Shown in pieces: positions 50,600-61,370 of a stretch of DNA of 64,000 nt (the stretch's first letter is position 1; the number at the start of each line of letters is the position of its first letter). The DNA comes from Trichopria drosophilae. Its lineage: Eukaryota > Arthropoda > Insecta > Hymenoptera > Diapriidae. The notes under the pieces were generated by a model. The model worked only from the letters and a program-made list of their open reading frames with translations. It made no database searches and had not been told where the DNA came from. A program made the position numbers and the translations under genes. Location: assembly GCA_030407085.1 (NCBI GenBank), contig CM059582.1, forward strand, positions 161,192,001 through 161,256,000, in the 5' to 3' direction.

Positions 50600-50890
50600 T
50601 CCATAGTTTTAAAATCTAGTCAAATAAAATTCGAATCGCTGTCTAACAACTATTGAGCAGATGTTTAAATACCATTTTTTAATCTTTTCAAATCTTTCCA
50701 CATTACTTCGACCCAGACCATAGAACTGAATGACGTATTGAAAACTTCGACAAAAAATTACACTATAGCGTTTCATCAAATGTCGGCGTTTCAGACTCAA
50801 ATAACTAAAAAATGCGTCGTATATTATCTTAAATCGTATCGAATTATCGTATCTTAAAAAAACGATTTTAAAATTCAACCTCTTTTTGGG
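50600..50890. repeat. Dispersed repeat, copy 2 (partner at 24937)
   Basis: TCGACAAAAAATTACAC, TTTCATCAAATGTCG, CGTTTCAGACTCAAA and GATTTTAAAATTCAACC follow in the same order and orientation as near 24950-25110. Confidence 0.5.
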
Positions 50891-51140
50891 CTTGGCATGA
50901 TCTAACATAATAATTATAAATTAAAAACGTTTTGCTTACATTGAATTACTGACTAAATATTACCTTTTATCGATTGGTATTTTGCGTACAAGCGTCACGT
51001 ATTATACTAAATGAAGATATGAAGACAAACGGTGCAAAATAATCTATTCATGTAAACGTGTGAAAAGATCTTTACCTTATGCGATAAGACGTTCTCGAAT
51101 TCAAACATGTTTAGAGAAGGGAGAACGATTCGACTGACGA

Positions 51141-51214
51141 CCGCCAGGTGGACAAAAATCAATCGCTGAGTACCTTTCCCGAGAACACAATGGGTTTTTA
51201 TTTGGTTATAAGCA
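51141..51214 (+). promoter_or_regulatory. U5 snRNA promoter, copy 1
   Basis: Three blocks are shared with the other U5 gene at near-identical distances from the start: CCGCCAGGTGGACA at about -94, a CTTTCC.GA.AAC block in the -60 region where the insect PSEA lies, and TTTTATTTGG.TATAAGCA with TATAAGCA at about -28. In flies the -25 to -32 position of Pol II snRNA genes carries PSEB and a TATA box marks U6. Here the block looks TATA-like. Assignment as PSEA/PSEB is by position, not by a motif match. Confidence 0.65.
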
Positions 51215-51234
51215 CGCCAGTAACTCCAAGTCGT

Positions 51235-51350
51235 TACTCTGGTTTCCCTTCAATACACGCATAAATCTTTCGCCTTTTACTAAAGATTTCCGTGGAGGGG
51301 AACAATTGATGAGTCTAACATCAATTTTTTTCGTCCGACGAAAGTCGGCA
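51235..51350 (+). ncRNA. U5: U5 spliceosomal snRNA, copy 1
   Basis: U5 is the loop-bearing RNA of the U5 and U4/U6.U5 snRNPs and aligns the exons during both splicing steps in the nucleus. The sequence starts TACTCTGGTTTCCCTTCA as in animal U5. The invariant loop 1 GCCTTTTACT lies at 51272-51281, between the stem strands AAATCTTTC and TAAAGATTT. The GTGGAGGGGAACAA segment follows. The Sm site is the CAATTTTTTTCG at 51322-51332, and a terminal CCGACGAAAGTCGG hairpin closes the RNA. About 116 nt, the usual length. The seven T within the Sm site would stop RNA polymerase III, so Pol II transcription is expected. The 3' end is inferred from the terminal hairpin. All key elements are intact, so it is probably functional. 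Confidence 0.95.
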
Positions 51351-51644
51351 ATAAACAAATACAAACAAAAAATTCCATACAATTAATTATTTATTTTTCA
51401 TGTTTCTCATACAGTATAAATAAAGTAATATAGAATACAAATGAAACACATAAAAGAAAAGCTACTTAAAGCTAACTTATCAAAAGGAAATAGAATCTTG
51501 GAATTGTGGTCGCGACTAGTGAGTGTTTTGATAACACATAACTAGTGTTTATATTGATAGGTATGATTGTTTTATTTTTATCAACTGATGTTAGTTCTCT
51601 ACTTTACCGAGCGAGATGTATTACTATACATTAACCCTTTAAAG

Positions 51645-52541
51645 CCCAAGAAGACACAAATTTCACCAAGATTTTCGGAATATTTCTTAACATTAAAAAC
51701 CAATTAAAAAAATTTTGGATAAAACATTTTCGACGTAAAATTGATCGATCTTTCCGAATCTGCTGTTAAAAAATCAATCGAGCCCATTCCAAAAAAGTTA
51801 TGCTTGGTTTTTTGCAAAAAAATCAGATTTTTTCACTGACAAATATTTTTTATTCGGCATTTTCACATTGGAAACGGTTAGGAAGATCACTGATCGGTGA
51901 AAATATCGTGTCCTCGAACCTTTAACTTTGAAATGTCCATTATAGCATTTTGAAAATAAAGTTGGAAACTGTCAAAATGGCGGCTCAAACACGAACAGAA
52001 CCGCAAAAAGCTCCACAATTTTTTATTCGAAAATGATAGGCTTTCGGAAAAAATGTCGTTGAACAAAAAGTTCTCAGAATTAATCAAAAAATACGCTCAA
52101 ATTTTTTTTAGAATTTTTAAAACACTTATCTTCATTTTCAAAATGGCAAAATTTTGAAAAAATATGAAAAGTTGTAGAAAAATTGTGAAAAAAATTTGAG
52201 GTTTTCTTTGATCGATTCTAAGAACTTTTTGTTTCGTCACATTTTTTGCGAAAGTCTATCATTTTCAAATAAAAAAAAAATCATGTTTTGAAAAGTCCAG
52301 ACATTTTTTCTGAAAATGCCGATTAAAAAATACTTGTCAGTGAAAAAATCTTATTTTTTTGTGAAAAACCAAGCATAACTTTTTTGGAATGTGCTCGATT
52401 GATTTTTAACAGCAGATTCGGAAAGTTCGATCAATTTTACGTTGAAAATGTTTTATCTAAAATTGTTTGAATTGGTTTTTAATGTCAAGAAATATTCCGA
52501 AAATCTTTGTGAAATTTTGTATCCTCTTGGAAGTTAATGGG
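51645..52541. mobile_element. TTAA-flanked palindromic piggyBac-like MITE C
   Basis: TTAA flanks lie at 51641-51644 and 52542-52545. The left end CCCTTTAAAGCCCAAGAAG and the reversed right end CCCATTAACTTCCAAGAGG open arms that match almost to the centre, sharing CAGATTCGGAAAG/CTTTCCGAATCTG, AAGCATAACTTTTTTGGAAT and TTTTTCACTGACAA in mirrored form. The left arm carries about 140 bp not present in the right, including CAAAATGGCGGC. No transposase. Same family as B. Confidence 0.88.
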
Positions 52542-52545
52542 TTAA

Positions 52546-53479
52546 GCTTGATCGGTTTGAACGTTGGATGTCTATCAGTCGATTGTGCGTTTTTCACAAT
52601 TGTGAAAAATTTATAGCATTTCCAATATATAATCTCTTTGAGAGTGTATAAAGCAGGTCTGTACCATCGCTTTAATGATGATTCTAGTGGAACAGATTGA
52701 GATGAAACGCCATAAAAAGAAGCAGTATGCATTTTTTAATGCATATTGTTTCTTACTTTTCGATCGATGATAAATAGTTTATATTCATTTATTAATTATT
52801 ATCCACCTTAACAAAAAGTCGAGTTTTCATTTATTAAAATTTGTGATGATTACTCCACAAACACAAATATGTATTGAAATGTAGGCCAAATACGATCTCT
52901 CTTAAAATTTATTAAATCTTTAACTTACTCGTTGATACCAAGAAACATTATTTTTCAGTATATTGATTTCTTGAAAACACGAGGAGAAATTATTATTTAT
53001 TTATATATTGTCAACTACTATCACATTTCGATTGTTTATCTTGTGAGGTCTAGAGTCTCTCACGGAAAAAATAAATCCCTAATACATCAAATTAGGATAT
53101 AATTTTACGGCCAAAAGTTACGTACTTGCGACATATGGCAGATATACACAATAAATATCTTGAGGTATTTAAAAAATATATTTTGACATATATCTATATT
53201 TATTTTGGAATTTCGGATGTACGAGTGAATATACTAAGGGGGTATGAAATACTAAGTCATATAAATTATGTATATTAGCTATGAGGGGTCTAGTAAACGT
53301 ACAACATTAACTGAACGTACATCTCCAAAGAAAGGTGCATCAATATTCGTAAAAATACGATGAGAAACAGTTTTGTTAGTGGAGTGCAATTAGACGGATA
53401 ACGGTAAGGAATACTTCCTCGCAGCAGAGATTTCAATGAAACATTTTGGATTATGTTGTGATGGGTATTTGGAGAAAAG
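52546..53479. other. AT-rich DNA, nothing recognised
   Basis: No supported features. Confidence 0.4.
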
Positions 53480-53960
53480 TTTACCGCACAGAAATATGTG
53501 TTTTTTTAAAATCGTTAAAAAATCTTGAAAAATGTGAATTTTTGGAGATTTTTATGTTCATAATTCAATATCTCAAGAATATATAATCTTTTTGAGATCG
53601 ACGAAAACGAATTTTATATTATTTTTTTCAAAATTCAAAATAGCGCATGCGAAATGCGGCTGCAGATATGAGTTTATAATAAAGTCGTTAAATTACAATT
53701 AAACATTTTGGTATATTTTGTAATCGATGTTAAGTCGAAATTTATATATTTATACTACATGAGCGATTTGTAAAAAGCGTGAAACACAATTTTGAATACA
53801 GTGAATTTTTTCACATTTGTATAGGTTCATAAATCAATATTTCAAGAAGTTAATACAATTCCTTCTTGAACGTATGTATCCTTATGTTTCTGGGGTTACT
53901 GAAAATGAATTTCATATTTTATCAAAATTCAAAATGGGGGATAAGCAAAGGCGATTGAAA
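53480..53960. repeat. Two diverged tandem repeat units of about 280 bp
   Basis: GTTCATAATTCAATATCTCA and GTTCATAAATCAATATTTCA are about 270 bp apart. Each is followed by a GAAAA(C/T)GAATTT(T/C)ATATT word and AAAATTCAAAAT(A/G)G. Related to the 'CCATTTTGAA' field. Confidence 0.6.
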
Positions 53961-54109
53961 GCACGAACATAATGTTACTTTAACAATAATGTTGAAATAG
54001 TATGATGCAATTGCAATTGAATTAAATGAGAGACAGACTTGCTGTATTGCTGTTGAGAAAAATCTATTATAAGTATATTCATTTATTTATTTCACGTATG
54101 AAGATTGAC

Positions 54110-55100
54110 ATGTCAACATTGTTATCCAATTCGTCGCTAAAAATAATTGGCGATTGGTTGAGGCACTCCTCATCGTTACAAGCTGTACATGCCGAGGAGG
54201 AGCAGTACATTCCTTCTTTTCAGCATCCACTTTTACAGCCACAAAAGATCATTTTTAAAAGTTTTTGGGTTGCTGGACGCTTCGTCATAGTCACTAGAAT
54301 TCAGCGTTGGCTTTTTTGCCAATTCCACTGTCCAGGTGATATGTCATCTTGTGCCAGCTATAATTGAACCTGTTAACACACCCGTTTGAGATGCTGTATT
54401 GCAGCATTAACAGTGGCGGGTAATGATGGTAGAAGGCTAGTGTTCTTTTTTCCTGTACAAATGATTTGTATCTGAATATAGATTTAAATCAAATTCAGAT
54501 TGTGGAGCTCCATATAATGATAAAATTTAATTTCAGCTTGGATTAGATCTTCATCCTTCGTCGTGGGCTCTTTGAAAACACGTACACCATCTTGTAAGTC
54601 TTCTCGGTCGTTAAAGATTTATAAAAATTTGATTTTGCGTTTATTAAAAAATGCAGAAGCGGTGTCGGAGTCAGCAAAGTCATGCAGAAAAAGCAAGTGT
54701 GGTTTACACGCATGATATTTTTGCAACGCATCGTCAGTAGGATATAATGCTTGCTCTGATCTTCCTTTGCCTGTTTTTAGGAAAAGAATTTTTTACTGGC
54801 GGTCACAACGCTATTAAAATTATTAAAACATCGATGTCTTCTTAAACGAAGACTGGATGGTGACGTGACTGATGAAGCGCCGTTTTAACAATATCTACGT
54901 CAATATCATCTACTTGATGAATAATGTTAGTGTTTGTCAATTTTTCCTGTAATAATTTAATGAAGCGTGTATTTTATTCGAAGATATTGAAAGAAATTCG
55001 CGCTCTACCAATATGTAGATGTTTTATTTGATGTCCGTCTAATCCTTTACATGCTTTTTATACTGTCGTTACTGTATCCCTCAAAAAACTCTTGTGTATC
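54110..55100 (-). pseudogene. Broken copy of a multi-copy animal gene (PIN-nuclease-like with Cys-rich tail)
   Basis: Reading the minus strand from high to low coordinates gives, in family order: FEGYSNDSIKS followed by an Arg/Lys-rich RIRRTSNKTS (about 55070-55015); QVDDIDVDIVKTALHQS then EDIDVLIILIAL (about 54930-54800); YPTDDAL and HDFADSDTASAFFNK (about 54740-54630); LVTMTKRPATQKLLKMIFC running into a Cys-rich tail CGCKSGC....C....C..C....C (about 54310-54165). Proteins with this order (FDGY..STK, a D.D..I..TAL then EDTDLLVLL acidic pair, GCDTTSAFF.KGK, and a tesmin-like CXC tail) are abundant as uncharacterised multi-copy genes in insects and other animals. At least two frame changes and several stops, including one inside the Cys-rich tail, show it is dead. 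The nuclease assignment is by family memory. Confidence 0.65.
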
Positions 55101-56034
55101 AAGTCCATGCGTGAAAAATACAGTATATAATTCACTAAAAACAGACCTTCGTTAACAATCTCTGTAAGTAACATTGCTAACAAAAAATTATTTTTTTCAT
55201 TATCGATGTTTTCAGTAGCGCGTATTTTTGCGTTTCGCAGCATACAACACATTTGTTAACCTTCATTAAGGAATATAAGACCTTAATGTTAACTTTTACC
55301 CGTATATGGTATCATCTTAAAGAACGCATTCTAAGCTTTACAAAACTCAGGTATGCAAATATTCTACGATGTATTTTACCTTTATATAATCACCTTTGTA
55401 ATTAAGAGGGAAGTTACAGAACTGACTGTAGAACCTTAATTTTTTTATATTTACATAGTTTTCAAGGCGTGTAAAAAATAAATCATATCACAAACACAAT
55501 CTGAAATGTTATTTATACTTTCAAAATATACTTAACTTTTAGTTTTAAGTATACTTAATTAAAATCAAACATTTGTAAAAACATTTTTTCACCTATACGA
55601 ATACTATGAACGATTTTCTCTCCAACAAAAAGTTCCGTTTTCAAACGTTCATATCTCCGTAAATATTGAACGTACAGCATTACATAAACAATAGAAAATT
55701 GTTTGTCATTTCATCCTGTACAACCTTTATTTGAAGCATTTTGCGATCCGAATAGTTATTTTTTACTTATAAGCGAAAAATCTCGGCTTCGATTGGTCAT
55801 ACAAGCTTTTTTAAAAAACGAAATTGTGCGGAATTTCCCTATACAATTTTTGTGTGTTTCTTTTTTTTCGTTTAAAGTGATATTGTTCGAGTTATTTCAG
55901 AAAAATCGATTTTTTTGGCCACATTTTCCCCAGACAGCTTGTACGGATGACTTTTGACATAGTAAAAAATATGACAAAATAAGCCTGTTTACAAATTTTC
56001 TGCCCACTAGTAATATTTTAATCAAAATTTCCCC
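55101..56034. other. AT-rich DNA, no gene seen
   Basis: 55590-55960 is slightly less AT-rich and may be another dispersed repeat, but no partner or TIR was found here. 55101-55260 may contain the decayed start of the adjacent pseudogene. Confidence 0.35.
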
Positions 56035-56130
56035 ATTTTACTGGACTATAAGTGTTGACTGGCTCGTTTGAGGCCATTTTTGTACCCCACGTTTGTCAAT
56101 AAACTTGTATTATTATTTATTATTATATTA
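56035..56130 (+). mobile_element. Probable LINE 3' tail
   Basis: CCCACGTTTGTCAATAAACT is followed by TTGTATTATTATTTATTATT, the same AATAAA-plus-ATT-tail layout as at 3860-3971. No coding upstream. Confidence 0.35.
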
Positions 56131-56425
56131 ATATATGATTATTATTTTATCGGGATCCCACAGCTAGAATTGATCATAGCAGCAAGTTAAAATTTAATGT
56201 AATAAAATGACGATTAATATATATATTTTGAATTCAATCTTTAACAAATTCAATATTTTAAAACAGTTTTATGTTATTGATCATTCAAACAATTGAAATT
56301 GCCGTTTCCTCGATTTGAAGTTTTCGAAATGTGCGCTCTGTGCTCTCTCGCCCCATCAGATGTTTTCCACGTGGTAACCAGTGGCCTCAAAATCATACCT
56401 ATAGGGCACGTCGTTCCAGTATCAA

Positions 56426-56500
56426 CCGCCAGGTGGACAGATTTGAACCGCTGAATAACCTTTCCTGAAAACGAAATGAGATTTTATTTGGATATAAGCA
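56426..56500 (+). promoter_or_regulatory. U5 snRNA promoter, copy 2
   Basis: CCGCCAGGTGGACA lies at about -94, a CCTTTCCTGAAAACG block in the -60 region, and TTTTATTTGGATATAAGCA ends at about -20. The sequence between these blocks has diverged from copy 1, whereas the blocks themselves are kept at near-identical spacing, so they are the likely control elements. Confidence 0.65.
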
Positions 56501-56519
56501 GCTGAGAAGACGAAGACGG

Positions 56520-56635
56520 TACTCTGGTTTCCCTTCAATACACGCATAAATCTTTCGCCTTTTACTAAAGATTTCCGTGGAGGGGAACAATTGATGAGTC
56601 TAACATCAATTTTTTTCGTCCGACGAAAGTCGGCA
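56520..56635 (+). ncRNA. U5: U5 spliceosomal snRNA, copy 2
   Basis: Identical over its whole length to the gene 5285 bp upstream, in the same orientation: loop 1 GCCTTTTACT, Sm site CAATTTTTTTCG and terminal CCGACGAAAGTCGG hairpin are all present. Identity continues about 90 bp into the 3' flank, to 56725, then stops. It begins exactly at the presumed transcription start, while the promoter is only partly alike. Genomic rather than processed: it has its own promoter and no A-tail or target duplication. Opposite-strand open frames across it are meaningless. Confidence 0.95.
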
Positions 56636-56725
56636 ATAAACAAATACAAACAAAAAATTCCATACAATTAATTATTTATTTTTCATGTTTCTCATACAGT
56701 ATAAATAAAGTAATATAGAATACAA

Positions 56726-58499
56726 TACAATACAAAAATACGAAAGTCGATATAATTTGTAATACAAACAAAAATTCATGGATTTGATATCTATATCTAA
56801 TGCTGATTGTAATGTAGAAAAATCTTCAGACAAAATTTACAAGCGGTGATTATTCATGTTTAATTTTTATTATATCTAAATTAATACACATTTTTCGTAG
56901 TTAAAAGTGCACATCACAGAAAGGTATCGAATAAGATTTAATCTTATCAAGCAAAAATAATCAATAATAAGAAATACTTAATTTGTCACAAAGATCGAGA
57001 ATCTTATTTAGGTATTTTGTTTTTAAAAGAGAATAAATATCGATAATAATGAAATACAAACAATTTCGGAAGATTTATAGGTAAGTTACGTTTATTTTTA
57101 ACATAATTGTTACAAATCGAATAAATATTTTTATGCTCTTAATTAGGAAACCATAAATAAACAAATGATGTATAATTTTTCTAACTAATTTATTTCTGAT
57201 CACAGAAACTCGTCTGCTCTAACAGAAATTATTGCAATTTTTACTAGAAAATTCAAAATTTTTTTTATTATTGTAAAGTTGGAATGGTTGGATTGTTTTA
57301 AGATTTTTTCGAAAAAAATGAGAACCAAAGTGGAAAGATTCGATGAGCCGGGAGTTGTAACCCGCGACATTTCGATTGTCAGTCAATTTTTGATTTTCAA
57401 ACGGCGTGCTTTCTTGAAAAACATTTTCAATGAAAAATTCAAAAATATTCTGAAAACGCATTTAAAATTTCGTATATGTTTTCCTAACCTTTTTATGACT
57501 GATTCTCTGAATTCACTCAATGACTTTTTATGATTTGATTCACACAATAATGCTTAGGCGATAAAAAAACATGATTTTGAGTCATGGCGAAACATTAGGT
57601 TTGCATTAAATGAGTTTTTAGATATCACAACTTTAATATACGATGTGGATATATTTATATAATAGTAAACATGTAACTTTCAGAAATGAATATTTAAAAA
57701 TGTTATAATATTCAATTGTTTCGGTTGATTGAGAAAAATTAGGACTGAAATAAACCTAAATAGATAGTTATATGTCTATACATAGTTAATTCCTCTTAAT
57801 AAATATATTCCTGGATAAAAAATCAAAATATATTTCTGTAAAAGGATAATTATGTTTTTATTCAGATACTCAAAATAATAAAAAATCTGAATTTTGTTCA
57901 CTCGTTTTTTTATTTGTTAAGATATCCGCATTATCACAGACAAAAAATAAATGGATTCCGTTTTTTATTAACATATCGTTCTAATGAATATTGCAATGTA
58001 AGAGTATTATAATGAAATATGACGAACTTTTGTTCGCAGGAAATACCAGGAAATAACATAAACTTTTTTACCAATTAAAAACAAAAATTTTACATTTTTT
58101 ACTTTATACATATAATTCTTTCTATAACTTCTTTTCATATTTATTTTTTATGTATATAAATTTGACATGCTTAACACATACAAAATCTACAAAAAAATCT
58201 TTACATGAATATTTACTAGTTAAGTGCATTTAGACTAATGATGTTATTTTACTGTTATATTTGATGGGTTCCACAGCCGCGAAATAATTTTTTTTTTAAT
58301 AGTTGCGTTTAATACGTGATTTCTCCACGTATATAGAATTGATTCATTATTGTACTAAAAAATACAACATTTTAAAAGTAAGTTTTGACCAGCAGCTTTC
58401 GATCTCCAATTTGTATACGACACGGAGCACAGTTTCATGATGTGTAGCACGGGACAAAAACTCGCGATTAAGTACTTACAATTGAAGAATACTGAAGTT
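56726..58499. other. AT-rich DNA, no supported gene
   Basis: Opposed frames at 57219-57533 cover an A/T-patterned stretch (TTTTTGATTTTCAAAC, TTTTCGAAAAAAATGAG) that resembles the interior of the TTAA palindromes but lacks their ends. Confidence 0.4.
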
Positions 58500-58705
58500 T
58501 AATTTTTAACATTCCAGGAGTAGAACACGATTTTGCGCCCTGCAGTGAAATTATCGAGCCCCACATCCGTAGTATTAAAAAAAATCCTATGGAACACCGG
58601 CGAAATATCGATCTCCAATGAGTGTGATTGTCACCCTCGCTTAACTCGTGCGACAAACTTCGCACTCATCGAAGATCGGTAATTGCGCCCTTCTTACATG
58701 ATATA
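58500..58705 (-). repeat. Unclassified conserved repeat, copy 2 (inverted partner of 27151-27362)
   Basis: In reverse complement it reads GTAAGAAGGGCGCAATTACC, GATCTTCGATGAGTGCG, GGGTGACAATCACACTC, GTGGGGCTCGATAATTTC and TTCTACTCC, following copy 1 in order. Copy 1 carries about 15 extra bases after GATAATTT. No function is recognised. Confidence 0.65.
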
Positions 58706-59036
58706 CTATTACGTACTTCATGTAGAATGTATACGGAATAGTAATATAAACGAAAACATTTCTTTTGCGATTTGGAACAATAAAATAACTCTATTTATTA
58801 ATAAAAAAATGTCCAATTATGCATTAAAAATACATTTTTTTAAAACCATAGTATAGTATTTAAAAATATAGACATTTGATAACAAAATCCCGATATTAGA
58901 ATTCGTTTATAATATAATCTCCTGAAACCGCGAATTTTTTAATAAAAGGTGCATTAAACTTAAATTGTTCATAACTTTGTTATTTTAATAAATTAAAAAA
59001 AATCCTTTTGATTTTATTTCTAATATCTAATACTTT
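58706..59036. other. AT-rich DNA, nothing recognised
   Basis: May include decayed upstream LINE sequence, but nothing could be aligned. Confidence 0.35.
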
Positions 59037-59606
59037 ATGAAAATAGACCAATTTCTTATTTTCATGAATGTTGGCGAAATAGGGGGCCAGTTCATAAATT
59101 CTAACACATTTCTAAGAAAACCTTTTTCCTTTATAAGTGCAATTTTCGATTATAATTTTGACATTTATATACCCAAGAATTATCGATACATTGATTATTG
59201 TCCTACAATTTATGACATTGTTGATACTAGTTGGAAGCAGAAACTCGATCAACTATTAAATTGGTACATTAGATTAATTTTTCCTGTTGGTGGTCATGAC
59301 CATATCATGCCTTATCGCGATTCTCTAAACTGGCTCACGGCCAGATCGCCGCAGCTATACTTCATGGGAGTGCTGATTTACGACATTCTCAAATCACACC
59401 TGTTCGGAAAATATATTTGGAAGAACCAAGTAGTGGAAATTCGTCCAGCTACTAATATGCATAGGATACTAGCCCTTATTAAACACTTTCTACATATTAT
59501 AATTTTACTATATTTGCTAATTTTAATTGAGTTTGAATTAAAAAATAATTTTCAGAAATGTTTAATTAATTTGAATGTATTTACCTTATTAGTCATAAAA
59601 CATTAA
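59037..59606 (+). mobile_element. LINE (Jockey/I/R1-type) reverse transcriptase C-terminal remnant
   Basis: A 189-codon open frame whose residues 62-130 read as the segment after the reverse transcriptase palm in non-LTR elements: a KLDQLLNWYIRLIF helix (usually L.R.QNACVRFIF), GGHDHIMPYRDSLNWL (usually RDHI.PY...L.WL) and LYFMGVLIYDIL (usually R..YF...L.YKIL). The upstream fingers and palm, including the catalytic YADD region, are absent from the frame, and residues 1-60 and beyond 140 have no clear match. It is a fragment that has not yet gained stops in this stretch. The exact clade cannot be settled by eye. Confidence 0.7.
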
Positions 59607-61032
59607 ATTAAAAATTTTAATTATATATAATCCTTAACTGATGGAATCTGAATCAAGCAATTAAATGGTAAAAAATTACATAGTATGCATTTAGATTACA
59701 CGAAAAATAAACTGTTTTGTGAGTTCGGGAATATATCAGAATATTATCAACATTTTTATCTATCGTAAAAATTGAGCTTGTTTTCATTCAAGGGGAAAAT
59801 TAAAGTAAGAGAGACCCGCGCCATCTTGGAAAACTATACTAATTACACTAAGAGAAGTTCTGTTCTATACTCCAGAAATTTATCAGTAATTTTTAAGATA
59901 AATGTACAAAACTTCATTCGTTACTTTGGAACATAAGCCAATATTGTAACTAAAATTTGACATACCATCACAGTGCACATTTTCCATATCCAGATATAAA
60001 TGAGATTGGTAATAAACAAATAAAAATAAAGACAAGAATATTCTTATAATGTACAAAATTGACGAAATCAGGATTTACAACATAAATGATAACCAAAAAT
60101 ACGTTCGTATCCATTTTAAATTACAATGACAAATTCACGAACTTTTATCATATTAAGAATACTGCAGTTTTCACCCGCCGTTACTAACTAACTTAAAATA
60201 ACAATCAGTCGAAAACGTAAATAAATCTTTTGTTTAAATAAAGATACTTTTATTACGCCTTTGAGAATATTTTACTTAATTTATGATATAAATTATAACT
60301 TTTAATTTTACTTAATTGTAAGACTTTTTATATGTTCCATGAAGATTGTTAAAATTGAAGAAGTCATCCAGTAATTGAAAACGTTAGTGCTCTTTAAGGT
60401 TTAAGGCCCTCGTATCGTAAACAGTGCAGTTTATGATAGTAAGAACACCTATTCTTTCATTTTAGATATTGCGAGTTAAATTTCAGATTCGAACTCCACC
60501 TACAGTCCGCAGACAAAACTTCAATCTCCAGTCTGAAAATAACTTTAACAAAAAAAGAGTATTCGTAGTGAACTAATCTTAAGATCACAAGCATAAGACA
60601 TATTTTCCAGATTAATATTTAAAAAAGTCATGAGACTTCTTTAAGAACACCTTTTAGAGGATATAACTGTTTTTGGAGATATTTTTGGAACACTGGAAGA
60701 CCTCTATAAGAGGTGTCTTTTTGATTGGGAAATTAAATTCCAGTCTTTCGTGACTTATGTATTAACGTTCGCTCTGCATAATTTTTTATATGGACTAGCC
60801 TACAAAACAGTGATATAATTTGCACCGTTTTCTTCATTTTTGATAATCATTATGAATCATATAAATAACCATACAGTATAAGAATTACAGCTGTTTTAAT
60901 TTGAATAGCAATTTTACATTCTTCATTGTCGTTACATGCAGGAGTTTTTAATGCAAATAGTAGAGTAGTTCCCTGCGTTTAGAGTATGGAACCATTACAA
61001 ACATACAGAAATGATTGTTAAATAAAATAATA
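59607..61032. other. AT-rich DNA with one short hairpin
   Basis: ACACCTTTTAGAGG (60647) and CCTCTATAAGAGGTGTC (60701-60717) form an imperfect hairpin of about 70 bp. Nothing else is recognised. Confidence 0.4.
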
Positions 61033-61068
61033 CCCTAGAGGAAAATTAATCCAGTTTTTCTACCAGGG
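61033..61068. mobile_element. 36-bp inverted repeat with CCCT...AGGG ends
   Basis: CCCTAGAGGAAAA is mirrored by TTTTTCTACCAGGG, the same terminus type as 1165-1281. A deletion derivative or paired ends of that MITE family. Confidence 0.45.
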
Positions 61069-61239
61069 CAGTAGAATTAATAATATAAAAAGTTGTTGTT
61101 GACAATGTCACTATTTTATCATTCAGAATATTGCAAAAATATATCATAAAATACTTATTTTTACTATGACGCAAGGTTGTTTTCGTTTAATCGATTATAC
61201 TATATCTATGTTAATATTTACGAATGTTTAAAGTGGCTA

Positions 61240-61370
61240 TATAATTATAACATTTTGGTAGATTTGAGGTTATGTAGTCAACTACATATTTACCGATTGA
61301 GAAACATTAAATGAACGATATTAATGTCTTGTTTACTACGAGAATAGTTAATTTAACTATTTTTTGTAAT
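61240..61370 (+). mobile_element. Decayed relative of the CACAGAGAGAAA MITE interior
   Basis: TTTGAGGTTATGTA, an ACCGATTGAGAAA-like segment, TAAATGAACGATATTAATG and GAGAATAGTTAAT follow in the order seen at 33150-33240 in the intact 257-bp MITE. The termini are lost. Confidence 0.45.

Noticed and set aside
56399..56667. Minus-strand open frames across the second U5 gene
   Set aside because: They are antisense to a structured RNA gene and have no protein character.
58468..58700. snRNA or 7SK-like gene
   Set aside because: GATC hairpins and conserved blocks are suggestive, but no Sm site, U-tract terminator or known signature motif fits, so only an unclassified repeat is claimed.
59037..59606. 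Intact host protein of 189 residues
   Set aside because: The only recognisable part is the C-terminal reverse transcriptase segment of a LINE. The catalytic region is absent.
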